Origin: Bhargavaea sp. CC-171006
GTDB taxonomy: Bacteria > Bacillota > Bacilli > Bacillales_A > Planococcaceae
Assembly: GCF_009761675.1 (NCBI RefSeq)
Contig: NZ_QUZH01000023.1
Span: 62,001-126,000, forward strand
Length of the DNA: 64,000 nt
Direction of reading: 5' to 3'
Of this stretch, positions 46,787 through 54,655 are shown piece by piece. How positions within the stretch are numbered: position 1 is the stretch's first letter; the number at the start of each line of letters is the position of its first letter. The notes beneath the pieces were generated by a model. That model was not told where the DNA came from and ran no database searches. It saw nothing but the letters and a program-made list of their open reading frames with translations. A program made the position numbers and the translations under genes.

Positions 46787-47033
46787 CCAAGAGCGTCTGA
46801 TCTCGGCATACAGCAGACTGTGGAAGGGAAGGGAGGCAGCGCAGCAAGCATCGTCCATCCAGGAAATCTCCTCCCTTGCCGAAGATGAGCTGGCCGACAG
46901 GCTGACCCATCCGAGACTGAGAAAAGGCCGTGAAGCCAAGTTCACTGAAATCAAAGATCGCATTCGTTCTTCCGCTCTTCCTGATGAAGATCAGGAAATC
47001 CTGATCTGCTTCTATCGGTCTCTGATGCTCTGA
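46779..47033 (+). CDS. Small hypothetical protein overlapping the GTPase gene
   Basis: An 84-codon frame starting at ATG 46779, eight bases inside the end of the COG0523 GTPase gene. The product is charged and helical (NDQERLISAYSRLWKGREAA, FTEIKDRIRSSALPDEDQEIL) and has no membrane helix. I do not recognise the family. The ribosome binding site is weak, so translation would be coupled to the upstream gene. Codon use looks like the neighbours, and a good terminator follows. Confidence 0.55.
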   Translation: MNDQERLISAYSRLWKGREAAQQASSIQEISSLAEDELADRLTHPRLRKGREAKFTEIKDRIRSSALPDEDQEILICFYRSLML

Positions 47034-47062
47034 TGTCAACAGCACTTAATATGAAATAGTCG

Positions 47063-47111
47063 GGCGTCCTGCCGGAGATTTCCTATGAATCATCCGGCAG
47101 GACGCCTATTT
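47063..47111 (+). terminator. Terminator before CAP-domain gene
   Basis: A 14-bp stem (47063-47076 with 47093-47106, GGCGTCCTGCCGGA and its complement) followed by TATTTT. Confidence 0.9.
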
Positions 47112-47207
47112 TCATAGTCCGGGGGGATGACTGGTCTTGGAGGAAAGTGCTGGAACGATATGCATCCGCTCCTTCGTGTACGATGGTGCCGAAGGGAGGA
47201 ATTGAGA

Positions 47208-48086
47208 ATGAAAAAAACGATTTCCGTTCTCGCTATGAGCGCGGCGCTTCTTACGCCGGGCCTCACTGCGCAAGCACAGCAGACAACAGAAAACGAACAA
47301 TTCCAGAAGATCAACGTGGAAGGTGTATCCCTGCATACATATGTAGCTGGAGAAGTCATCCGTATCAACGGTGACGACATCTCCAAATTGGACATCGAAA
47401 GCCTGATCCAGAAAGTCCTTAAACAGTATGGCTACAAGCTTCCGGTACCGAACGCCGAACAGGAAAAGCCTGAGACGGTTAAGCAGGAAGCCCCTGCGGC
47501 GGAGGAAAAACCGGAACAGCCAAAACCTGCACCGGCTCCAGCACCGGAACAGCCTAAAGAAGAAAAGCCTGCACCGGCACCTGAAAAACCTGCAGAGCAA
47601 AAGCCGGAAGTGGAAAAACCTGCAGCACCGGCCCCTGCACCAGCTCCACAGCAACCGTCCCAGCCATCGGCTGAGCCGGCTGAACAAGCACCACAGCAGA
47701 CTGCCGGCCTGAGTGCAGTTGAACAGAAAGTCCTTGACCTGACAAATGCAGAACGCGCCAAAGCCGGCCTCAAGCCATTGGCGGCAGATACGAAACTCAT
47801 GGATGCGGCAAGGGCAAAATCCGCAGACATGCGCAAGAACAACTACTTCTCGCACACCAGCCCAACATATGGTTCTCCGTTCGACCAGATGAAGGCTGCC
47901 GGCATCAGCTACAAGAAAGCAGCCGAGAACATCGCAATGGGCCAGCGGACTCCTGAAGAAGTCGTCAAAGGCTGGATGGAATCACCTGGCCACCGCCAGA
48001 ATATCCTGACACCGGAATTCACTCACATCGGTATCGGCTACGATTCCAACGGCCACTACTGGACTCAGATGTTCATTCAGAAATAA
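47208..48086 (+). CDS. Secreted CAP-domain protein (YkwD-like)
   Basis: A 292-residue exported protein: signal peptide at residues 1-24 (cleavage after AQA), a short N-terminal domain, a long Pro/Ala/Glu/Lys-rich linker (about residues 80-165) and a C-terminal CAP domain (about 168-292) with LTNAERAKAGLKPL, HTSPTYGSPFDQM, AENIAMGQ and GHRQNILTPEFTHIGIGY. CAP/SCP-like proteins of Bacillus such as YkwD are secreted and coat-associated; their activity is unclear. AGGGAGGAATTGAG precedes ATG 47208. The linker is low-complexity and may vary in length between strains. Confidence 0.9.
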   Translation: MKKTISVLAMSAALLTPGLTAQAQQTTENEQFQKINVEGVSLHTYVAGEVIRINGDDISKLDIESLIQKVLKQYGYKLPVPNAEQEKPETVKQEAPAAEEKPEQPKPAPAPAPEQPKEEKPAPAPEKPAEQKPEVEKPAAPAPAPAPQQPSQPSAEPAEQAPQQTAGLSAVEQKVLDLTNAERAKAGLKPLAADTKLMDAARAKSADMRKNNYFSHTSPTYGSPFDQMKAAGISYKKAAENIAMGQRTPEEVVKGWMESPGHRQNILTPEFTHIGIGYDSNGHYWTQMFIQK

Positions 48087-48121
48087 GCTGAACGGATATC
48101 TTGAGGGTCAACTGATCAGAT

Positions 48122-48175
48122 AAAAACACCCCTTTGTCTCTACCGGAAATTCCGGAAGAGATAAGGGGGTTTTTG
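48122..48175 (+). terminator. Terminator after CAP-domain gene
   Basis: A long imperfect stem whose outer arms AAAAACACCCC (48123-48133) and GGGGGTTTTT (near 48165-48174) enclose GTCTCT/AGAGAT and CCGGAA/TTCCGG pairs. Confidence 0.8.
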
Positions 48176-48270
48176 TATGCTGTAGTGAACAAGCCTTCAT
48201 CGGCACACACTCGAATCGAGGAATAAATTTCTTTTTTGGGGCGGATACTTCCTTGAAGAGGTGATTCATT

Positions 48271-49671
48271 ATGAATGCCGAGTTTATGCAATCCATCCAC
48301 AGCTATTTTAATCATTCCGTGGACTTTGAAGTGAAGGAACGTGAGGTTGCGGGAGTCCCCGCGGTTCTCTGCTACTATACAACACTGATCGATACTGCAC
48401 TGGCGGACCGGCATCTGGAGATGCTCGAGAAACGGGCGATGGCAGGAAGCGAGAAATGGGGAAATTCCGCTACCTCATCGGCTGAGGCCTTCAGTGAGGA
48501 AAAGCTTGCTGAACAGGTGTGCACCGGCAATCTGGTCATCGTCTTCCCGGAGACCAACATGATGCTGGGCATCCAGGTGAACAATGCCCCGAAGCGTTCA
48601 CCGGAAGAGCCGAAAAACGAGACGGTCGTCCGCGGGGCGCATGAAGGGTTTGTGGAAAGTATCACCGACAATGTTGCGCTGGTCAGAAAACGGCTTCAGC
48701 GCAAGGACCTGGTGATGGAAAGCTTCCGGATGGAGAACACCCATGCACACATCAGTATCCTTTATCTTGCGGATGCCATCGACCCGGATGTGCTGGCCCA
48801 AATCCGCCAAAGGATCAGAGATATACCGTACAAGGAGTTCTACAGCATGGGACAGACCGAGGATTATCTTGAGGACCAGGTGTATTCACCTTTTCCTCTG
48901 TTCCTGAATACCGAGCGGCCAGACCGTGTGATCTACAGCCTGCTGGAAGGGAAAGCGGCATTATTAACAGACAGTTCACCGACAAGCATTATCACGCCGA
49001 CCAATTTTTTTGCATTTTACGAGTCACCTGATGACTACAATAGCCGGATCATTGTCGGCTCCTTTTACCGGATGGTCCGGGTCGTCGCTTTTTTCACGGC
49101 CATCCTGCTGCCTGCATTCTATATTTCCGTCATCAGCTTCCATTCGGAAATCATGCCGATTGAGCTGGCGAAGACGGTAAAAATGCAGATCAATGACATT
49201 CCTTACCGGCCGCTTTTGGAAGCATTGATCCTGGAACTGTTCATTGAGCTTATCAGGGAAGCGAGCGTCAGGCTGCCGCAGCCGATCGGCCAGACTGTAG
49301 GCATCGTCGGCGGGATTGTCATCGGGGATGCGATCGTCAGCGCGGGTCTTGCCTCAAATCTGATGGTAATCGTCGTCGCGATGACGGCCATTGCCAGCTT
49401 CGTCATTCCCTCCGCTGAGATGAATATGGCGGTAAGGCTGATCCGGTTCCCGTTCATGCTGCTGAGTGCCGCACTCGGATTCCTCGGGATGGTGCTTGGA
49501 ACCCTATTCCTGTTCATCCATCTGCTGAATCTTTCATCTCTCGGACAGCCTTATCTGTCTCCACTTGTCCCGTTCGATCCGAGCCGCTTCAAGGATGTCT
49601 TTTTCAGGGTGCCGTTTTACCGTCCGGATAAGCAGCAGCAAACGTTTAATCATGGCGGTAAACGCTCGTGA
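48271..49671 (+). CDS. Spore germination protein, GerA family (A subunit)
   Basis: A 466-residue GerA-type germinant receptor subunit. The N-terminal soluble half contains DPDVLAQIRQRIRDI and YLEDQVYSPFPLFLNTERPDRV, followed by about five membrane helices with the conserved PAFYISVISFHSEIMPIEL and REASVRLPQPIGQTVGIVGGIVIGDAIV. GAAGAGGTGATT precedes the ATG. The stop overlaps the start of the B-subunit gene. It shows that the organism forms spores; the germinant sensed is unknown. Confidence 0.93.
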   Translation: MNAEFMQSIHSYFNHSVDFEVKEREVAGVPAVLCYYTTLIDTALADRHLEMLEKRAMAGSEKWGNSATSSAEAFSEEKLAEQVCTGNLVIVFPETNMMLGIQVNNAPKRSPEEPKNETVVRGAHEGFVESITDNVALVRKRLQRKDLVMESFRMENTHAHISILYLADAIDPDVLAQIRQRIRDIPYKEFYSMGQTEDYLEDQVYSPFPLFLNTERPDRVIYSLLEGKAALLTDSSPTSIITPTNFFAFYESPDDYNSRIIVGSFYRMVRVVAFFTAILLPAFYISVISFHSEIMPIELAKTVKMQINDIPYRPLLEALILELFIELIREASVRLPQPIGQTVGIVGGIVIGDAIVSAGLASNLMVIVVAMTAIASFVIPSAEMNMAVRLIRFPFMLLSAALGFLGMVLGTLFLFIHLLNLSSLGQPYLSPLVPFDPSRFKDVFFRVPFYRPDKQQQTFNHGGKRS

Positions 49672-50711
49672 TGAAAATCCGGATTACGCAAACGCAGTTG
49701 TTTCTCATGCTGTTCATAGTACAGACCGGCACGGTGTTCATTTCTTTCCAGGCTCCTCTGATCAGGGTGGCCGGCAGCGATGCCTGGCTGGTATTTTTGT
49801 GCCTGGGACTGCTTTTCCCCCTGCATCTTTGGCTGTTTGAACGGTTTATCGATCGTTTTATCTGGTCAAAGCCTGTATGTGTGCTTTATGGCCTGTACTG
49901 GTATTTTATTTGTTCGAGTCTCATCGGCAAGACTGTATATACGCTTAATGTGTGGGCTTTCCCTGAAACGCCCATGCTTTTGGTCATCGCACTGATGACG
50001 TCGGTGCTTTTGGCAGTTGTTCTCAGTAAACCGACCACAGCCATCAATCTGGGGGTCATTCTCATCCCCCTGATTCTGATTTTTGTCTTGTTTGTTTCTT
50101 TGGCGGTCAATGATCTGATCTGGACCAACCTGCTGCCAGTCGCGCATCTTTCACTTTCCGAACTGCAAAAGGCGCTCCAGCCTGCGCAGCTGCCTTTTGT
50201 CGGGATCGAGTTGTATCTGCTCTTCAGGCTCCTGTTGCCGGAAAAGGTGAGTTTTCGCAATTTGGCAATCTACAGTTCCATCTGGTTAGCCTTTTTCATG
50301 TATATGCTGATTTTTCCGCTTGCCTACTTTTCCCTGAAAGAATTCGACCTGTTCCCGGACCCGATCATGTATCTGCTGAAATCACAGGAGGTCACATTTG
50401 TCGAACGGCTTGATCTCTTTTTCATTTATATCTGGCTGGCATGGTCGATTGTCACGGTGTGCATATATGCATTTGCGGTCGTCCGTCTCCTTACGCTGAT
50501 GGGGATTGCCAATTACAAGAAGCATGCCGTCTGGATGGCCGTCATTTTCATATTTATCACGAATACCATGGCGACGAAAAGCGCCGTTGAGATGAATGCC
50601 ATTTTAATCCCATATCTTCATACTGTGTTTGCCATGGCAATTCCGGCGTTTATCATCATATCCAATCAAATGAGGAGGCGGAAAAGAACCGGGGAGGGGG
50701 CAAGCGGATGA
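49671..50711 (+). CDS. Spore germination permease-like protein, GerB family (B subunit)
   Basis: A 346-residue protein with ten hydrophobic segments, of the amino acid-polyamine transporter-like GerAB/GerKB family. The opening KIRITQTQLFLMLFIVQTGTVFI and WTNLLPVAHLSLSELQKA are typical. B subunits bind germinants such as L-alanine in known receptors. ATG 49671 overlaps the stop of the A gene; a GTG three bases earlier is an alternative. Its stop overlaps the C gene. Confidence 0.92.
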   Translation: MKIRITQTQLFLMLFIVQTGTVFISFQAPLIRVAGSDAWLVFLCLGLLFPLHLWLFERFIDRFIWSKPVCVLYGLYWYFICSSLIGKTVYTLNVWAFPETPMLLVIALMTSVLLAVVLSKPTTAINLGVILIPLILIFVLFVSLAVNDLIWTNLLPVAHLSLSELQKALQPAQLPFVGIELYLLFRLLLPEKVSFRNLAIYSSIWLAFFMYMLIFPLAYFSLKEFDLFPDPIMYLLKSQEVTFVERLDLFFIYIWLAWSIVTVCIYAFAVVRLLTLMGIANYKKHAVWMAVIFIFITNTMATKSAVEMNAILIPYLHTVFAMAIPAFIIISNQMRRRKRTGEGASG

Positions 50712-51796
50712 AGCGTTTGATGTTTTGGGTGCTGCCAGCCGTGCTGCTGCTTTCAGGATGCTGGGATGAGCTTGTCTTCAGGGATATTCAGGTTGTGACT
50801 ATGGCGGGAATCGACGGAAACAAGGATGAAGTGACCGTCTATTACGGCTTTCCTGAGCTGCTGGACAGCCAGCCAGTACCACAGTCACTCGAGTCGAAAG
50901 GGCGTACCTACTCAGAAGCGAGGAACACGGCCAATGAGCGCTCCGATGAAGTGCTTGACCTCAGCTATCTTCAGGTATTCTTAATATCAGAGGAGGCGGC
51001 AAAGCACAGGATCTACGATTTCATGGATTCCTTTTTCCGCGTTCCCAGGAACCGGGTAACCGGGCATATGGCAATCGCACAGGGAGACATGAAACAATAC
51101 TTCGATAATCCGGGATCATCCGGCGCGCCAAAGAACGAATCCGAAACGTTCGGAAAAAAGATCGATACGTTCCACAAGTATTCCCTTTCCACCATGTATG
51201 ATCTCCAGCAGGTCTGCACGATTCTTTTTGATGATGGGATGGACTTGTCACTTCCCGTACTTAAAATCGAGGAACAGACCGGAGAACCGGAGCTTGCGGG
51301 TACCGGGCTGTTCAGCGGCATGGAGTACACGGGAGAAGTTCTGAGTCTCGACGAAGGCCGATTACTCGCCATGCTGAAGAAGGAGACGGGCACCATTCTC
51401 AGGCTGAATTATGATGTGGAAGTGGAGGGGGAAAAGACGCCCATCCAGATCGAGATCATCTCCAATAAGCAGAAGATCAAAATCAAAGGGGAACATGTGG
51501 ATATCGAGATGCGCATCAAAGCGGAAGTCGAAGAATTTGCACATGGTGCCGTCTATAAAAATCAAAAGCAGATGGACCGGCTGGGCAAGGAACTTGGCAA
51601 ACTTGTTGAAGAAGATGTCAACAAGCTGATCGGCAAACTTCAGGAGGCGGAAAGTGACGCGATCGGAATCGGGCGCAGGGTACGGGCGTTCCATCACGAT
51701 CTCTGGGAAAAAGCGAAGTGGAGTGAAACCTATCCTTCACTAGAGATCGATGCGAGCGTCGAATTGAAAATCGAGCGGACAGGCATCCTCGAGTGA
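50708..51796 (+). CDS. Spore germination lipoprotein, Ger(x)C family (C subunit)
   Basis: A 362-residue lipoprotein with signal peptide and lipobox LLLSGC (Cys18), the Ger(x)C signature CWDELVFRDIQVVTMAGID and the C-terminal KAKWSETYPSLEIDASVELKIERTG. C subunits sit on the outer face of the spore inner membrane with the A and B subunits. ATG overlaps the B stop by four bases, completing a coupled gerA-gerB-gerC operon closed by a terminator. Confidence 0.93.
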   Translation: MKRLMFWVLPAVLLLSGCWDELVFRDIQVVTMAGIDGNKDEVTVYYGFPELLDSQPVPQSLESKGRTYSEARNTANERSDEVLDLSYLQVFLISEEAAKHRIYDFMDSFFRVPRNRVTGHMAIAQGDMKQYFDNPGSSGAPKNESETFGKKIDTFHKYSLSTMYDLQQVCTILFDDGMDLSLPVLKIEEQTGEPELAGTGLFSGMEYTGEVLSLDEGRLLAMLKKETGTILRLNYDVEVEGEKTPIQIEIISNKQKIKIKGEHVDIEMRIKAEVEEFAHGAVYKNQKQMDRLGKELGKLVEEDVNKLIGKLQEAESDAIGIGRRVRAFHHDLWEKAKWSETYPSLEIDASVELKIERTGILE

Positions 51797-51811
51797 GAAG
51801 GGCAACACGAA

Positions 51812-51845
51812 AACCCCGTTGCAGTGTTGGCAACGGGGCTCTTCT
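51812..51845. terminator. Terminator after germination operon
   Basis: CCCCGTTGC (51814-51822) pairs with GCAACGGGG (51830-51838), then CTCTTCT. Confidence 0.7.
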
Positions 51846-51852
51846 ATGCGGC

Positions 51853-53214
51853 TCATCGGGTAGTCCGGAGATCGGCTTTCTTTTTCTGGATGAGCAGAAG
51901 ACGGATGGACAGAGTAATCGCTCCTGCTGTCAAACCGGTGATCAGTCCGATCCAGTAGCCGAACGGTCCCAGGTCCGTGTTGTTCGCGATCATATAGCCG
52001 ACCGGAAGGCCGATGACCCAGTACGAGATGATCGCCATGATAAAGGTGACGTTCACATCCTTGTAGCCGCGCAAGGCGCCCTGAACCGGGGCCTGTACGG
52101 CGTCCGACAGCTGGAAAAATGCCGCAAAGACGAAGAACTGGACGGCAAGCCGGACGATGGCCTCGTCCTGTGTATACAGGGAGGCGATTCCGTCACGGAA
52201 TGTGACGAGAATGAAGATGGAAATCAGGCTGAACACGATTGCCAATCCGACACCGAGCCAGCTGTATTCTTTCGCCTCTTTCCACCTGCCGGCACCGGCT
52301 TCGTGGCCGACGAGTATGGTCGCACCCATCGAGAGGCTGAGCGGAATCATGTAAAGAAGTGAAGTGAAGTTGAGCGCGATCTGGTGCGCGGAAATGGTTT
52401 CAGTCGAGTAGCCGCTCATAAAGAGTGTGACAACCGCAAAGATGCTTGTCTCAGTGAAGATCGAGATGCCGATCGGAACACCGAGGACGATGATTTCCTT
52501 CCAGCGGGGAAGGGAGATGCGTTCCCATCCGCGGAATAGCCGGTACGGCTGGAAAGGCCGCTTCGTATGGGTAACAAAGATCGCGATCGCCAGGATGATC
52601 CAGTAAGTGATGGCGGAGGCGACACCGGCTCCCACACCGCCGAGTTCAGGGAAGCCGGCCTTGCCAAAGATGAACAGCCAGTTCAGAAGGATGTTGACGG
52701 GGGCGGAGAGAAGGGTGATGAACATTGTGACCCTTGTGGCCCCGAGAGCATCAATAAAGGAGCGGATGACCGTATAGGCGAACAGCGGCAGCAGCCCGGC
52801 GCTCATCGCCGTCAGGTATCCGGCAGACACCTGGCGCACCTGCTCCTCAAGCGGCATTTGGCCAAGTCCGAAGCGTATGGCAATCTGCAGCAAAATAAAC
52901 ACTGCTGCAGACAGGGCAATGCTTATATACAGTCCTTGCTGTACAGTCGGGCGTGTCTCTTCCTTGCGTCCGGCACCGATCGCCTGGGCGACAATGGGTG
53001 TAACGGATAAAAGAATTCCTGCCAGCCCCGTATAGACCGGATTCCAGAAGGAAGATCCGATAGTCACGCCTGCCAGGTGTCCGGAGTCATAACGTCCGGT
53101 CATGAGGATATCGAAGAATGTCATGAGGTACATCGCCACCTGAGTGACGAGGATCGGGCCGACGACTTTCGACATGGTCCCCGCTTTCAGACGGAGCGGC
53201 CTGCGTGTTTCCAT
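51853..53214 (-). CDS. MATE family efflux transporter (NorM-like)
   Basis: A 453-residue membrane protein with twelve helices in two MATE repeats. VGPILVTQVAMYLMTFFDILMTGRY near the start, LGVPIGISIFTETSIFAV in the second half and QAPVQGALRGYKD are typical of NorM-type multidrug/sodium or proton antiporters. GGAGG lies eight bases before the ATG at 53214. It is convergent with the germination operon and divergent from murG. Substrates are unknown. Confidence 0.92.
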   Translation of the reverse strand: METRRPLRLKAGTMSKVVGPILVTQVAMYLMTFFDILMTGRYDSGHLAGVTIGSSFWNPVYTGLAGILLSVTPIVAQAIGAGRKEETRPTVQQGLYISIALSAAVFILLQIAIRFGLGQMPLEEQVRQVSAGYLTAMSAGLLPLFAYTVIRSFIDALGATRVTMFITLLSAPVNILLNWLFIFGKAGFPELGGVGAGVASAITYWIILAIAIFVTHTKRPFQPYRLFRGWERISLPRWKEIIVLGVPIGISIFTETSIFAVVTLFMSGYSTETISAHQIALNFTSLLYMIPLSLSMGATILVGHEAGAGRWKEAKEYSWLGVGLAIVFSLISIFILVTFRDGIASLYTQDEAIVRLAVQFFVFAAFFQLSDAVQAPVQGALRGYKDVNVTFIMAIISYWVIGLPVGYMIANNTDLGPFGYWIGLITGLTAGAITLSIRLLLIQKKKADLRTTR

Positions 53215-53313
53215 CCTGTATACCTCCAGTCTGTAAGTACTTGCATTCTGCTGTGTTAGAATGGATAATGCGTTCATATGTATGAAACATTGTAAATGAA
53301 TTGAGGGAATAGT

Positions 53314-54399
53314 ATGACACGACCGAACATCATCCTCACAGGAGGCGGTACGGCCGGGCACGTCTCTTTGAATCAGGCAATCATCCCGTCGCTGGCTGAA
53401 CAAGGCTACGATGTCCATTATATCGGGTCCCGCGACGGAATAGAAAAAAATCTGATCACTGAATCATTTCCGTCAGTCCCTTATTATGAAATCTCCAGCG
53501 GAAAGTTGCGGCGGTACTTCTCGATGAAGAACTTCTCCGATCCGTTTAAGGTCGGAGCGGGTGTGCTGCAGGCCTATAAGATCATCCGGAAGCTGAAGCC
53601 GTCGCTGATCTTCTCCAAAGGAGGATTCGTCTCGGTGCCGGTTATCCTGGCCGGACGTATGGCGGGGGTCCCGGTAGTCATCCATGAATCAGACGTCACA
53701 CCCGGACTTGCCAACAAGCTGGCGATGCCGTTTGCCGATCATGTGTTCACGGTCTTCCCGGAAACAGTGCCGCATGTCCGGAAAGCGGAAGCGACCTGTA
53801 CGGGACCGGTCATCCGTCAGGAACTGTTCAAAGGTTCCAAAGGCGAAGGGCTCCGCATCGCCGGCTTATCGGGACGGAAGCCGGTCCTTCTCGTCATGGG
53901 CGGCAGCCAGGGATCGGCGGTCCTGAATGAAGCGGTCCGCTCAAGTTTGCCGGAACTCATGAAAACAATGGATATCATCCATTTGTGCGGCAAGGGGCAT
54001 CTTGACACAGCACTGGAACAGATGGAAGGCTATTCGCAATTTGAATATGTCACGGATGAGCTGAGACATTTGCTGAAAGCTGCGGATTACGTCGTGTCCC
54101 GAGCGGGTTCGAACTCCATCTTCGAATTTCTTGCATTGCGCCTTCCGATGCTTCTTATACCTCTCTCGGCGGAAAAAAGCAGGGGAGACCAGATTCTGAA
54201 CGCGAGGCTGTTTGACAAAGCCGGCTTTGCCCTTGTTCTGCAGGAAGAGGAGGTCGGCCGCCAAACGTTCCTTGAATCTGTCCGGACACTTCAGGAACGC
54301 TCTCAGGAAATCCTCCTCAGAATGGAACAGGCCGAGCCGCCGAAAACACCAGGGGAGATGGCGTCTCTCATTGTTTCACACTCCGGAAAAAACGGTTGA
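53314..54399 (+). CDS. murG: MurG-type UDP-GlcNAc transferase (lipid II synthesis)
   Basis: A 361-residue GT28 glycosyltransferase: N-terminal ILTGGGTAGHVSLNQAI (residues 6-22), SKGGFVSVPV and MGGSQGSAVLNE, and the C-terminal YVVSRAGSNSIFEFLALRLPMLLIPL. MurG adds GlcNAc to lipid I at the inner face of the membrane. It stands alone, outside a cell-division/wall cluster, as in some Bacillus that carry an extra or relocated murG; whether it is the only copy cannot be seen here. Confidence 0.9.
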   Translation: MTRPNIILTGGGTAGHVSLNQAIIPSLAEQGYDVHYIGSRDGIEKNLITESFPSVPYYEISSGKLRRYFSMKNFSDPFKVGAGVLQAYKIIRKLKPSLIFSKGGFVSVPVILAGRMAGVPVVIHESDVTPGLANKLAMPFADHVFTVFPETVPHVRKAEATCTGPVIRQELFKGSKGEGLRIAGLSGRKPVLLVMGGSQGSAVLNEAVRSSLPELMKTMDIIHLCGKGHLDTALEQMEGYSQFEYVTDELRHLLKAADYVVSRAGSNSIFEFLALRLPMLLIPLSAEKSRGDQILNARLFDKAGFALVLQEEEVGRQTFLESVRTLQERSQEILLRMEQAEPPKTPGEMASLIVSHSGKNG

Positions 54400-54442
54400 A
54401 TCCGGCGGAAAATGTTTAAACTCACCAGGCAATCGGTATTCT

Positions 54443-54484
54443 ACAGGCATGTATCCGCTTACAACGGACATGCCTTGTTTTTTT
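54443..54484 (+). terminator. Terminator between murG and odhA
   Basis: AGGCATGT (54445-54452) pairs with ACATGCCT (54468-54475), with an inner TCCG/CGGA, followed by TGTTTTTTT. Confidence 0.85.
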
Positions 54485-54655
54485 GTAAAAAAAGATTGTA
54501 TTTTGTCGTTACAGTAGTAAGATTAGGTTGGACAAAAACGCAGGCGTCGCCTTAGATGCCGTTTGCTTTCAGTGTTATGAACGGCATGCTAAAATTGATG
54601 CGGACCATTATAATAGAAATAGACGATGCCAGCGTAAAAAGTGGAGGGTATCTAC

